Source: Desulfobacteraceae bacterium
Lineage (GTDB): Bacteria > Desulfobacterota > Desulfobacteria > Desulfobacterales > Desulfosalsimonadaceae
Assembly: GCA_011389515.1 (NCBI GenBank)
Contig: JAABUA010000011.1
Span: 1-60,414, forward strand
Reading direction: 5' to 3'
Length of the DNA: 60,414 nt
This document shows, in pieces, positions 17,971 to 26,650 of this stretch. The notes beneath the pieces were generated by a model, which saw only the letters and a list, made by a program, of their open reading frames with translations, was not told where the DNA came from and made no database searches. Both the position numbers and the translations under genes were made by a program. How positions within the stretch are numbered: the first letter of the stretch is position 1; each line of letters opens with the position of its first letter.

Positions 17971-18804
17971 TCAGATATAACTGTGGAGCCCCGGCAGCAG
18001 GTTCACGCCGAAATAGGTGAACAAAACCGCGGCAAAACCCAAAATTGAAATCCATGCAAGCCGCTTCCCCTCCCATCCGCGCATCAGGCGAGCGTGGAGC
18101 AGGGTGGCGTAAATGAACCATGTAATGAGCGACCATGTCTCCTTGGGATCCCAGCCCCAGTAGCGCCCCCATGCCTGTTCCGCCCATACCGCTCCGGTGA
18201 TGATGCCCAGCGTGATGAAGAGAAAACCGAACATGACGAGTTGATAGGTCAGTTCGTCAAGGGTCTTGAGTTCCGGAATGCGTCCGCGAAACCCTGATTC
18301 CGGATTTTCCCCGGATGATTTCAGAAGAAACAGCAAACTGACGCTGAATGCCAGGGTGAGCGCTGCATATCCGAAAAAGTACGTCATTACATGAATAATC
18401 AGCCAGTTGCTTTTTAAAGCCGGCATCAGTGGCTGGATCTGAGAGCCCACGGAGGGAAGCGATGCATAGGCCAGGGCCAGAAAGGCCGAAAGTGCTGCAA
18501 AGAAGCCAATTATCCGGATTTTGTACCTGAATTCAACGAACAGGTAGATTATCCCGATGGTCAGTGAAAAAAAGATCAGCGATTCATAGAGACTGGCCAG
18601 GGGAAAATGGCCATAGCCTTCCCAGTACGTTTCCATCCACCTCAGGATAAAGGCTGACAGGTTGCCTGCCGTCGCAATGATCATGGCTGCGGTGGCGATC
18701 ATCTCTGCTGTTTTGGATTTGAATATCCCGCCGATTGCGTAAGACAGGGCGGAAAGACCGAAAATGAAGGTAACATACGATATGAGTAAGGTGCTATCCA
18801 TCAT
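17971..18804 (-). CDS. ccsA: cytochrome c biogenesis protein CcsA/CcsB-type haem transporter
   Basis: 277 residues with about eight membrane helices. The haem-handling tryptophan-rich signature is WGRYWGWDPKETWSLITW at about 222-239, followed by FGVNLLPGLHSY at the end. With Ccs1 it forms the System II synthase that carries haem across the membrane and attaches it to CxxCH motifs in the periplasm. It follows ccs1 by 12 bases. Two adjacent ATG codons (18804 and 18801) are possible starts. Its products would mature QrcA just downstream and the other cytochromes of the window. Confidence 0.9.
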   Translation of the reverse strand: MMDSTLLISYVTFIFGLSALSYAIGGIFKSKTAEMIATAAMIIATAGNLSAFILRWMETYWEGYGHFPLASLYESLIFFSLTIGIIYLFVEFRYKIRIIGFFAALSAFLALAYASLPSVGSQIQPLMPALKSNWLIIHVMTYFFGYAALTLAFSVSLLFLLKSSGENPESGFRGRIPELKTLDELTYQLVMFGFLFITLGIITGAVWAEQAWGRYWGWDPKETWSLITWFIYATLLHARLMRGWEGKRLAWISILGFAAVLFTYFGVNLLPGLHSYI

Positions 18805-18816
18805 CAGATATGTCCT

Positions 18817-20208
18817 TTACGTGTTTTTTTGTTGCTGTATCGTGCGTTCTATTTTCCCTGCAACCCGCTTAACGGCCATATTAACGCCCGGTCGCCGGTT
18901 CGGGGAGATGCCCGAAACAATAATTGTTGTCTCTTCTTCGTGGTTGCGGACCGCTTCAATGCATATCTGTCGGTGAGCCATGTAGAATGTTACGAAAAAG
19001 CCGATGATCATGATCACAAAGCTCGTATAAACAATCGGGATGCCCGGATCCCTTGATATCTGGAGACCTGTGAAGTACCGGTAGTCAACGTTTTCAATGT
19101 TGATGGTGAATTCTCCCTGCCGCATCCGATCGAAGTTGGGATGCTCGACAGGGATGATTACGGGCCGAGGATTTCCGGATTCAGGTATCAGCATGGACAG
19201 ATACGTGGGGCCGAGGTTATGCCCCCGGAAGTTGAAGTTGTTGGAGTAGTCTTCAACAGTGATTTTTCCCTTTCCTCCGGGGAGTGAAATCTCCTCGCCT
19301 ATGGAGGCTTTTTTCGGTATCTGCAGCCCGGAGGCGTTATCCGTAAAGACAAGGGTGAACGTGTTCCCCGGTATCCTGCCGTACGTGGATTGAAAAATGT
19401 TAAACCCCTTGTAGCGGATGGGATGGTTGACAATCAGACTTCGTTTTGAGACCTCCTCACCGTTTTCGATGATGACAATTTCAGACCGGTATTCTTTCGG
19501 CCTTCCGGATGGGTAATGCTGGACGGAAAAATCGTCGCATCGCAGGCTGAAACCAAGCTGCACGCGGGCATCGGAATGTCTAAGGATCATGGTGTTATCG
19601 GTATCCCCCACCGGCAGGTTCATGCGTCCTTCGTAGCCGAAAAGGGAGCTGATTAAAACGCCTATTATCAGAAGCAGGATGCTCACGTGGACCACATAGG
19701 CCCCCAGGCGCGTCCAGCGCCCCGTTTCCCCGTAGATGAGATACCCGTTTTCGGTGGATTCAACGCGGCTGTGCCGGAAGTGCCTTTCCATATATCCGGT
19801 CAGCGTTTTTTTCAGCTTTTCAGGGGATTGTCCGGCTATCATGGACTGCCGCCAGTCGCTTTTCCGGAAGCGTTCGGCCCTGTAAACCGGCTTTTTGGGA
19901 AAAATTATTTTCCATGTTGCGCCAAGCCTGTCGATGGAGCAGACTACGATATTGACGATCAGCATGGCAAGCAGCAGCTGAAACCACCATGAGCCGTACA
20001 TATCGTAAAAATGAAGTGTATCAAAAATCCGGTGCCAGAATTCTCCGTATTTTTGGAGGTATTGCACCGGCTGATCGTTCTGGGGGATAAGCGTCCCGAT
20101 AATGGATGTAAGCGCCAGGGTCAAAAGCAGAATCACAGAAAGCTTTACCGAGGCGAAAAAATTCCATATCCGGTCGGTCAGGCCGGTGGATTTGATCGTG
20201 TCATTCAT
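18817..20208 (-). CDS. resB: cytochrome c biogenesis protein ResB/Ccs1
   Basis: 463 residues from ATG 20208, which has AAGGACAG four bases upstream and gives MNDTIKSTGLTDRIW. ResB family features are the N-terminal helices with SVILLLTLALTSIIGTLIPQ, a third helix near 165-190 (YVVHVSILLLIIGVLIS), a large periplasmic domain with YKGFNIFQSTYG, and a final helix before FYMAHRQICIE. It works with CcsA in System II cytochrome c maturation. The pair reads resB-ccsA-(gap)-qrcABCD on one strand. Confidence 0.88.
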   Translation of the reverse strand: MNDTIKSTGLTDRIWNFFASVKLSVILLLTLALTSIIGTLIPQNDQPVQYLQKYGEFWHRIFDTLHFYDMYGSWWFQLLLAMLIVNIVVCSIDRLGATWKIIFPKKPVYRAERFRKSDWRQSMIAGQSPEKLKKTLTGYMERHFRHSRVESTENGYLIYGETGRWTRLGAYVVHVSILLLIIGVLISSLFGYEGRMNLPVGDTDNTMILRHSDARVQLGFSLRCDDFSVQHYPSGRPKEYRSEIVIIENGEEVSKRSLIVNHPIRYKGFNIFQSTYGRIPGNTFTLVFTDNASGLQIPKKASIGEEISLPGGKGKITVEDYSNNFNFRGHNLGPTYLSMLIPESGNPRPVIIPVEHPNFDRMRQGEFTINIENVDYRYFTGLQISRDPGIPIVYTSFVIMIIGFFVTFYMAHRQICIEAVRNHEEETTIIVSGISPNRRPGVNMAVKRVAGKIERTIQQQKNT

Positions 20209-20251
20209 TTTCTGTCCTTGAATATACGAATGTGCATTGTGTATTGAGCCA

Positions 20252-20279
20252 CAAAAGCACCCTGGCAACAGGGTCTTTT
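20252..20279 (-). terminator. possible weak terminator hairpin
   Basis: On the minus strand ACCCTG pairs with CAGGGT over a TTGC loop, followed by GCTTTTG. It lies between the DUF362 gene and resB, where the first transcript would be expected to end. The stem is short and the T run is only four long, so this is a weak call. Confidence 0.4.
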
Positions 20280-20422
20280 GACGATTGTTTCATTTTTCCG
20301 GACATGAGCGGTTACATGCTGGATCAGTGTATATAACAGAACTTTTATGGGCTGGCAACAGCTGTAAATGGTTCTCATCCATTCCCGGGAAAAAGAGGCA
20401 AGCAATGCCATGAAAAACCCTG

Positions 20423-21196
20423 TCACAGGAAATCGTGTGCCAGATGCCCGATTTCCCGCCAGTCAAGGCCTAACATCCCGGCGGCGGCCCTGTCAATGGC
20501 CAGTGGATCCAATCCGGCCAGCAGTTTCCCCACGGGTGGATCGCATCTGGGTCCTCCAAGGTGAAACTCCGCAAGGCCGACCGAAGCATCGAGAATTGTC
20601 AGATCCGCATGACGGTAGCGGTTGATGTCCCTTATCGCCTGGTGAATATCAATATGAAATTCGGCCTTATTCCAGATGCCGCCGCTTCCGGCGTAATGCG
20701 CGGGCGGTGCAAAGCCTATCATGTTTTTCAGTGTTCCTGTAAAAGCGGACAGGCTGTGGGCTTTTAACACCGGAACGGATATGATGAAATGATCCATGGC
20801 GATTTTGGGCATGAAAAATTCCGGAAACCGTTTGCATTGATGATTTTTAAGACGCGTCAGGGGGCAGTTGTTCAAATCGACAAGTGTAATTTTTCTGTCG
20901 GATGCAAGCCGGGTATAGCCCAGTCGGTGAAAAACTTCGGATGTGCCGCAGCGAGGATTGCCGGTACCCTCTGCAATGACGATTTCTGCGCGGCTCCATG
21001 AGCGAATATAATCGATGATCACTTCGCAGCATTCGGGAGAAGTTGTCACCGGAAACGGCTGATCCGATACCAGGTTGGGCTTTATCAGCACCGCATCCTG
21101 TTCTGACAGAATCCGCCCCGCGCCGATTTTTTCGAGCACTGTCGGCACGGAGGACCGGTAGTCGACAAAGTCGACGATGGCGGGAGCGTTTCGCAT
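20423..21196 (-). CDS. DUF362 domain protein
   Basis: 257 residues that read as a stand-alone DUF362 domain: DAVLIKPNLVSDQPFPVTTSPE, then EGTGNP, VPVLKAHSLSAFTGTLKNMIGF and a closing LDPLAIDRAAAGMLGLD. The family is widespread in anaerobes, often with iron-sulfur domains; its biochemical role is not settled. No ferredoxin motif is attached here. Its ATG shares one base with the TGA of the M16 protease gene (TGATG), so the two are probably translated together. Confidence 0.85.
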   Translation of the reverse strand: MRNAPAIVDFVDYRSSVPTVLEKIGAGRILSEQDAVLIKPNLVSDQPFPVTTSPECCEVIIDYIRSWSRAEIVIAEGTGNPRCGTSEVFHRLGYTRLASDRKITLVDLNNCPLTRLKNHQCKRFPEFFMPKIAMDHFIISVPVLKAHSLSAFTGTLKNMIGFAPPAHYAGSGGIWNKAEFHIDIHQAIRDINRYRHADLTILDASVGLAEFHLGGPRCDPPVGKLLAGLDPLAIDRAAAGMLGLDWREIGHLAHDFL

Positions 21197-24123
21197 CAGT
21201 GTTCTCCGGGTGCGGAAGGTTGAAAAAGCAGGGTGGCCGCAAGGGCGTTTTCAAGGTATTTCCCAGCCATCGTGTTGATGTCTTTAACGGTTATGGATGC
21301 ATAGTCCATGAATATGGAGCGGCTCCAATCCAACTGCCGGGGATGCCGAGCAGCACCTTTTAAAACCGTGTTCAGCCAGTAACTGTTTGTCTTGATTTGG
21401 CTTGTTATCCCTGCGAGCACCGGCTGGACGGCTCTTTGGAGTTCATCTTCGGTAATTCCCTTCTCTTTCAGGTTTTCGGCTATCGTCCGGATTTCATTTT
21501 CAATGATTTCATGGACTTCCGGATCAATGATCACGTAGGCGTTAAACAGGCCGTATCCTTTATATGCCCGGCTTGGACTGCTGTACGCCCCCTGGCTGTA
21601 AGCGGCACCAAGTTCATCCCGAATCCGGATGCGCATCCGGTCCGAAAAAACAGCGGCAAGGATGGACAGGCGCCTTGTTTGTTCGATATCGTACATGTCG
21701 GTGGATGGATAGGACACCATGAGCAATGCCCTTTCCATCCGGGTGGGCACTTCGTGCTGTAAACTGCCGCCTTCCGGGAAAACGGGATGGCGGGCTTTTT
21801 CTGCGGTGATATCGTCGGAGGGATGTTCCCGTGCTGCGGGGAGGGCGCCCAAAAACCGGGCGGCAAGTTTGATTACGGTTTCCGGGTCAATATCTCCCAC
21901 CACGGCGATTTCCATGGGGGATGTTTTTTTTGCCGCCTCGATCCAGGCCTCGATTTCGTTCAATTCATTTCCGGCAAGCGTTTCAAAGTCCGGCAGTCCG
22001 AAGCGGGTGTCCCCGCCGGCCAAAAAGCGGCTGCCTTTTAGCTGCAACCCGCCTTCAATGGAATGCGCAAGAGATTCATATTGCCGCTCGAATTGCCTGA
22101 TAGCCCTGGTATATGCGGATTCACGGTAGCCCGGATCCAGTATATGGGCATGCAGCAGTTCAAAGAGCAGTTGGACTTCAGCGGAAACAGATCTGCCGGA
22201 GAAGGTAAAGGCGTCCTCGTCCACCGAAAAGGAGATGCTGGTGTCGGTGCCGGCAAGCGCCCTGCGGAGCTGCTCCCTGTCCATGGCGCCAAGTCCCCCT
22301 AAATTGACAACTTGCTGCGCAAGCTGTGAAAGACCGTCGTTTCCCGTAGGTTCACTGCGCCTTCCATCTCCGAAGCGCAGGGACGCCAGCACTTCATCCG
22401 CTCTGAAATCCGTCTTTTTAACGAAAAGAGTCGTGCCGTTTTCAAAAAGAACGCGGGTTATACCAAGGTCTTCAATGTCCACCCGCGATTGGATTGTATC
22501 CGGTTCTGCAGGCGCCTCGAGGTATGGAAACGGAATGCTTTCCATCTCTTCGGGCATTTCCACCTTCTCCTGCCTGCTTTTATTATAAATGGAGAGAATT
22601 GTTTTTTCCGGTAATATTTCCCGGCCTTCTGTCAAATCCGCGGTTCCGGTAACCATGACCAGTCTGTGATCGGGCTGCCAGGCCGCCACCAATGCCTCAT
22701 GCAGGTCTTCTTTGGTGCTCTCATCAATTATCGGTCCCAGAAGCGCCAGTTTGGACGCTGCCAGGAGCAATACCCGCTGCTGGTTCAGGTCGTTTAAAAA
22801 CTGCCCGGCAATGCTCCCGCTTTCCCTTGTGGGCGCAGCTCTTGCCGCTCGTTCGAGTTGGGCGGCAAACTCGCTTTTTACCCGGTCTGCTTCTGATTCA
22901 GTAAAGCCGTAATTTATGGCCTTTCTAAGATTTTTTTCCAAAACACCAAGGGATTCTTCCCATTTTTCCGAGGCGCATTGGGCGCTGATTTCGGCCCCCC
23001 GGACATGGCGGAAATAATATCCCGAACCGGTGCTTGCACTGGTAAAAGGTGCATCCGGACTGTTGAGAATCGCGTTTAATCGATGGTTCAGGATTTGGTT
23101 TGCCATTTGTTCCAGCAGCCGGTTTTTCCGGTATTCAATGGTGTCTGCCGGCTGGTCTTCCCTCGAGATGACCTCAATGGCAACCCGGGTGCTTCCGCTT
23201 TCCGGTTCATGGTGATAAAAAGGTTTTATCCCGCGATGTTCGAAGTCTTCGAAATCCGGACGTGTTTTTTCCGTCGCCCCCGGGGGAATATCTGAAAATC
23301 GTTTTTTTATAAGCGTTTCAGCGTTCTCTGCGTCAAAATCGCCCACCATGACAATGGTCATGTTTTCCGGGCGGTACCATTTGTGATAAAAGGTTTTGAT
23401 GAGCTGCCGGTCCGCAGCGCTGATAACCTCGCGGGTGCCTATGGGCAGGCGTTCTTTTACCCTTGTTCCGGGCATTTCAAACGCCAGGGTTTCCTTGAAA
23501 GTCCGGTATGCCGGGGAATCCCTGGTTCTTTTTTCGGCCAGGATCACGGACCTTTCCCTGTCGACCTGCTCTGCCGGTATTAATCCGCCGGCCGCATAGT
23601 CATGCAGCACAAGCAAGGCTTCGGACAGACTTTCCGGTGATCCTTCGGGAAGATCGATATCATATATGGTATAGTAAAACCCCGTGCGGGCATTGACGTC
23701 GGGTCCGAATTTCATGCCGATTCGCTGGAAATATTTTACCAGTTCGCCGGGTTCGAAGTTTTCCGTTCCCAGAAACAGCATGTGCTCGAGGAAATGTGCA
23801 ATTCCGCGTTCGCTGTCTTCTTCGTGGAAAGAGCCGACGGCAACGTTTAAGTGCATGGAAACCCGGTCTTCCGGTTTTTCATTTTCTTTGAGCACGTAAC
23901 GGATGCCGTTTTCCAATCGACCGAAAATGATCTCCGGGGAAGGATCAAGATCCGACCCATAATGCGGCCATCCTGATTTATGCGTATTTTCCTGTCTGTT
24001 TTTCAACTCCGGATTCATTTCTGCACCCTGTATTTCAAAGGGCGAAAAAAGACTCACTGGAAACAGCAGGAAGAGCCCAAGCAGTAGGGAAAAGGCAATT
24101 CTTGTAATTTTTATCCGTATCAT
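21196..24123 (-). CDS. periplasmic M16 family zinc protease
   Basis: 975 residues, a full two-part pitrilysin-type protein. A signal peptide ends near residue 34 (FEIQGA). The inverted zinc motif HFLEH is at 110-114, with a downstream glutamate in RSVILAEKR. The second half repeats the M16 fold without the motif, as usual for the inactive lobe. Substrates of such proteases are unfolded peptides; the exact target is unknown. The gene diverges from pit across 259 bases. Confidence 0.92.
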   Translation of the reverse strand: MIRIKITRIAFSLLLGLFLLFPVSLFSPFEIQGAEMNPELKNRQENTHKSGWPHYGSDLDPSPEIIFGRLENGIRYVLKENEKPEDRVSMHLNVAVGSFHEEDSERGIAHFLEHMLFLGTENFEPGELVKYFQRIGMKFGPDVNARTGFYYTIYDIDLPEGSPESLSEALLVLHDYAAGGLIPAEQVDRERSVILAEKRTRDSPAYRTFKETLAFEMPGTRVKERLPIGTREVISAADRQLIKTFYHKWYRPENMTIVMVGDFDAENAETLIKKRFSDIPPGATEKTRPDFEDFEHRGIKPFYHHEPESGSTRVAIEVISREDQPADTIEYRKNRLLEQMANQILNHRLNAILNSPDAPFTSASTGSGYYFRHVRGAEISAQCASEKWEESLGVLEKNLRKAINYGFTESEADRVKSEFAAQLERAARAAPTRESGSIAGQFLNDLNQQRVLLLAASKLALLGPIIDESTKEDLHEALVAAWQPDHRLVMVTGTADLTEGREILPEKTILSIYNKSRQEKVEMPEEMESIPFPYLEAPAEPDTIQSRVDIEDLGITRVLFENGTTLFVKKTDFRADEVLASLRFGDGRRSEPTGNDGLSQLAQQVVNLGGLGAMDREQLRRALAGTDTSISFSVDEDAFTFSGRSVSAEVQLLFELLHAHILDPGYRESAYTRAIRQFERQYESLAHSIEGGLQLKGSRFLAGGDTRFGLPDFETLAGNELNEIEAWIEAAKKTSPMEIAVVGDIDPETVIKLAARFLGALPAAREHPSDDITAEKARHPVFPEGGSLQHEVPTRMERALLMVSYPSTDMYDIEQTRRLSILAAVFSDRMRIRIRDELGAAYSQGAYSSPSRAYKGYGLFNAYVIIDPEVHEIIENEIRTIAENLKEKGITEDELQRAVQPVLAGITSQIKTNSYWLNTVLKGAARHPRQLDWSRSIFMDYASITVKDINTMAGKYLENALAATLLFQPSAPGEH

Positions 24124-24382
24124 GGCAATCTCGTGTCAGCGCTTAATAAATAGTAATAAAACAACATGCCCCAGGGCAACACAACGAAAGATAAAAGTAA
24201 TATTCGCCGCCTTTGCCGTCAAGTCCGACCTGCTCCGGCAGGTATTTTATTTCTTGCGGGAACAGGGGGCCTGTGTTATTGAGCAGAACAAATCAAAGCG
24301 ATTTTTTCATCCGTTTTTGCAAAAAGAGTTGAATGCTGTAATGCAGCAGCCTTTTGCAGAGCCGTTACCACAACATGGTATT

Positions 24383-25618
24383 ATGCCTATGCCGATAGAA
24401 TATATCATATTAGCACTCGGATTTATCGTCGGTTTTCACATGTCCTGGAATATCGGTGCAAACGATGTTGCGAATTCAATGGCATCCGCTGTCGGCGCCA
24501 AGGCAATCACCCTGCGACAGGCCATTGTCATTGCCGGAATCCTGGTTATTGTCGGAGCGGCATTCATTGGCGGCCATGTTACCGATACGATCCGAAGCGG
24601 AATCATCTCTCCCCGGGCATTGGCTGATCCGCAAATTGCCCTCATTGGCGCTTTTTCCGCCCTGGTAGCGGCCTCCTTGTGGGTATCTTTTGCAACCTGG
24701 CAATCCCTTCCCGTATCCACCACCCATTCCATCGTCGGTGCCATGGTGGGTTTCGGTTTGATTACCGGGGGATCTGAAATGATAAACTGGGGGGTACTCG
24801 GGGCCGTTGTCGGAAGCTGGGTTATATCGCCGGTTTTCAGTATGACAATCGCGTTTATCATGTTTAAAATCATCGTCCGGTTCGTGCTCATGCGGACGGA
24901 CACCTTTGCCGCAGCCCTCAGATTGTCCCCGTTGTTCATCGGGTTGGCCATATTCGTCATTGTCATGTCGTTTCTTTTCAAGACACCCATGGGAAAGGCC
25001 ATGGCGGTTGGCGATATTACCGCGATGCTCATGTCTTCTGTAATCGGCATAGCAGGCGGTTTTGGCGGCCGAAGTCTTTTACGCCGGCTTTTCGCCAAAA
25101 AAGAGGCCAGGCGGGAGCCGGAAATGATATTCCGCACGATCCAGATCGGCACGTCATGCTACGTGGCCCTTGCGATCGGCGCAAACGATGTCGCGAACGC
25201 GGTTGGTCCCCTTGCCTTGATTTACTTCCTGACGAAAACCGGTGAAGTGGGCGCAACGATTCCCGTGCCGTATTATCTTTTGCTTTTCGGCGGCGTAGGC
25301 ATTGCCATCGGGATCGCCATGGGAGGGGCAAGGGTGATCCGCACCGTTGGGGAACGCATTACCCTGCTGACCAATACACGCGGCTATTCCGTCGACTTTG
25401 CCGCGGCAACAACGGTTCTGGTGGCGTCGAAACTCGGCCTGCCGGTATCGACAACCCATGCGGCGGTGGGCGGCGTCCTGGGCGTAGGGCTGGCACGGGG
25501 TCTTGAAGCGGTTAATTTTGCCATTATTTTTAAAATCATGTTATACTGGATTCTGACCGTTCCAGCCGCAGCCCTGGCAAGCATGCTTGTCTTCAAATTG
25601 ATTCAATTTATTGTTTAA
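24383..25618 (+). CDS. pit: PiT family inorganic phosphate transporter
   Basis: 411 residues with about ten membrane helices. The two family signatures are present: GANDVANSMASAVGAKAI near the N-terminus and GANDVANAVGPLALIYFL in the second half. These make the twin phosphate-binding sites of a cation-coupled symporter. The ATG pair at 24383/24389 is preferred because homologues start at MPIEYIILALG; a much longer frame from 24122 is unlikely. No strong ribosome site is visible. It forms an operon with the DUF47 gene 16 bases downstream. Confidence 0.92.
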   Translation: MPMPIEYIILALGFIVGFHMSWNIGANDVANSMASAVGAKAITLRQAIVIAGILVIVGAAFIGGHVTDTIRSGIISPRALADPQIALIGAFSALVAASLWVSFATWQSLPVSTTHSIVGAMVGFGLITGGSEMINWGVLGAVVGSWVISPVFSMTIAFIMFKIIVRFVLMRTDTFAAALRLSPLFIGLAIFVIVMSFLFKTPMGKAMAVGDITAMLMSSVIGIAGGFGGRSLLRRLFAKKEARREPEMIFRTIQIGTSCYVALAIGANDVANAVGPLALIYFLTKTGEVGATIPVPYYLLLFGGVGIAIGIAMGGARVIRTVGERITLLTNTRGYSVDFAAATTVLVASKLGLPVSTTHAAVGGVLGVGLARGLEAVNFAIIFKIMLYWILTVPAAALASMLVFKLIQFIV

Positions 25619-25634
25619 CCGACCAGGAGGCGTT

Positions 25635-26303
25635 ATGCGTATTCCTTTGCTGTCTTTGTTCACCCGTTCCCCCTTTGACGAATTGCAGGAGCACGCCGAG
25701 AAAGTCAAGGAATGCGCATGGGCTTTCCAGCAGGCTATCGAATGTTATGCGTCTTCGAAATGCGAGGTTTTCGAGGATCATCGTCAGCAGGTGATAAAGC
25801 TTGAACACGAGGCCGATGATATTAAACGGGGCATCCGCGGACATCTGCCTAAAAATGTGATGCTTCCCGTGGAAAAATTTCAACTGTTCCGGTATTTGCG
25901 GGAACAGGACAGCGTGCTCGATTCGGTGCAGGAATCTTTGAACTGGCTGTCTTACAGACCCCATAACGGCATACCCGAATCGCTGGAAAGAGATCTTTTT
26001 CTTCTTGTGGATGCGGTCGTGGAGCCGACGGAGGAGCTAAGCCGCATGGTCGGTGAAGCACGGCTTTATTTCAAGACCTTCTCAGAAAAGCAGCGAAGCA
26101 AGGTAAAGGCGATCATAAGCAACATACGGCAGATGGAGCATGAGGCAGATCAGCGCGAGCATGCCCTGTTGCGAAAGATTTTTCAGGTCGAAGCCGATCC
26201 CGTAACGGTCCTGCACATGCTCAAGCTTGCGGAAATCATCGGTTCCGTGGCGGACCATGCGGAGAACGCGGGGGATATGATGCGGGCCATGCTCTCCAGA
26301 TAG
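25635..26303 (+). CDS. DUF47 (PhoU-like) partner of the phosphate transporter
   Basis: 222 residues from ATG 25635, after AGGAGG. It is helical, with SPFDELQEHAEKVKECAW at the start, KLEHEADDIKRGIRGHLPKNV in the middle and QMEHEADQREHALLRKIF later. The repeated ExxAD pattern is that of DUF47 proteins, which resemble PhoU and bind metal. They nearly always sit beside PiT genes and are thought to regulate phosphate uptake. It converges with the next gene after 12 bases. Confidence 0.9.
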   Translation: MRIPLLSLFTRSPFDELQEHAEKVKECAWAFQQAIECYASSKCEVFEDHRQQVIKLEHEADDIKRGIRGHLPKNVMLPVEKFQLFRYLREQDSVLDSVQESLNWLSYRPHNGIPESLERDLFLLVDAVVEPTEELSRMVGEARLYFKTFSEKQRSKVKAIISNIRQMEHEADQREHALLRKIFQVEADPVTVLHMLKLAEIIGSVADHAENAGDMMRAMLSR

Positions 26304-26315
26304 AAAGATGAAAGA

Positions 26316-26564
26316 TTAAAAAAATGCCCACTTGAGATAAAAAATGAAAACCCCCCAGGAGACAATGCAGGCCACGTAAGAGTACCAGTTGATTTTCTTT
26401 TTTGCCTTTCCATGTCGATCCACTTTGCCGACCCTGGTTTTGCACGAATAGCATCGGGTAGCGTCGACGGGAAGGTTTATATGGCAGTTCGGGCAACGCT
26501 TTACCAGATATTTTTCCTGGGGTGTATCATTGGCTTTGGCGGCTTTGGTTTTTACTAAACCCAT
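26316..26564 (-). CDS. small zinc-ribbon membrane protein
   Basis: 82 residues from ATG 26564, which follows GGAGTG. A zinc ribbon is formed by CPNCH and CYSCK, spaced 16 residues apart, followed by a basic stretch and one C-terminal membrane helix (about 58-80). It would sit in the inner membrane with the ribbon in the cytoplasm. The function is unknown. It follows the PpiD-like gene on the same strand. A longer frame that begins inside that gene was not used. Confidence 0.75.
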   Translation of the reverse strand: MGLVKTKAAKANDTPQEKYLVKRCPNCHINLPVDATRCYSCKTRVGKVDRHGKAKKKINWYSYVACIVSWGVFIFYLKWAFF

Positions 26565-26650
26565 TTTTTCACTCCGAAAAATCAGGTTGCATTGTTTTTG
26601 CATGAACCCCTTTTGCCAAATTATCCAAAAAACGCTTTTTGACAGGCTTG

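Noticed and set aside
17639-18187. Minus-strand frame of 182 codons overlapping the end of ccsA
   Set aside because: It shares DNA with ccsA in another frame and shows no protein features; the ccsA reading has clear WWD-type motifs.
24124-24382. Possible Pho box before the phosphate transporter gene
   Set aside because: CTGTAATGCAGCAG is near the start but does not give two spaced CTGTCA-like halves, so PhoB control is not supported.
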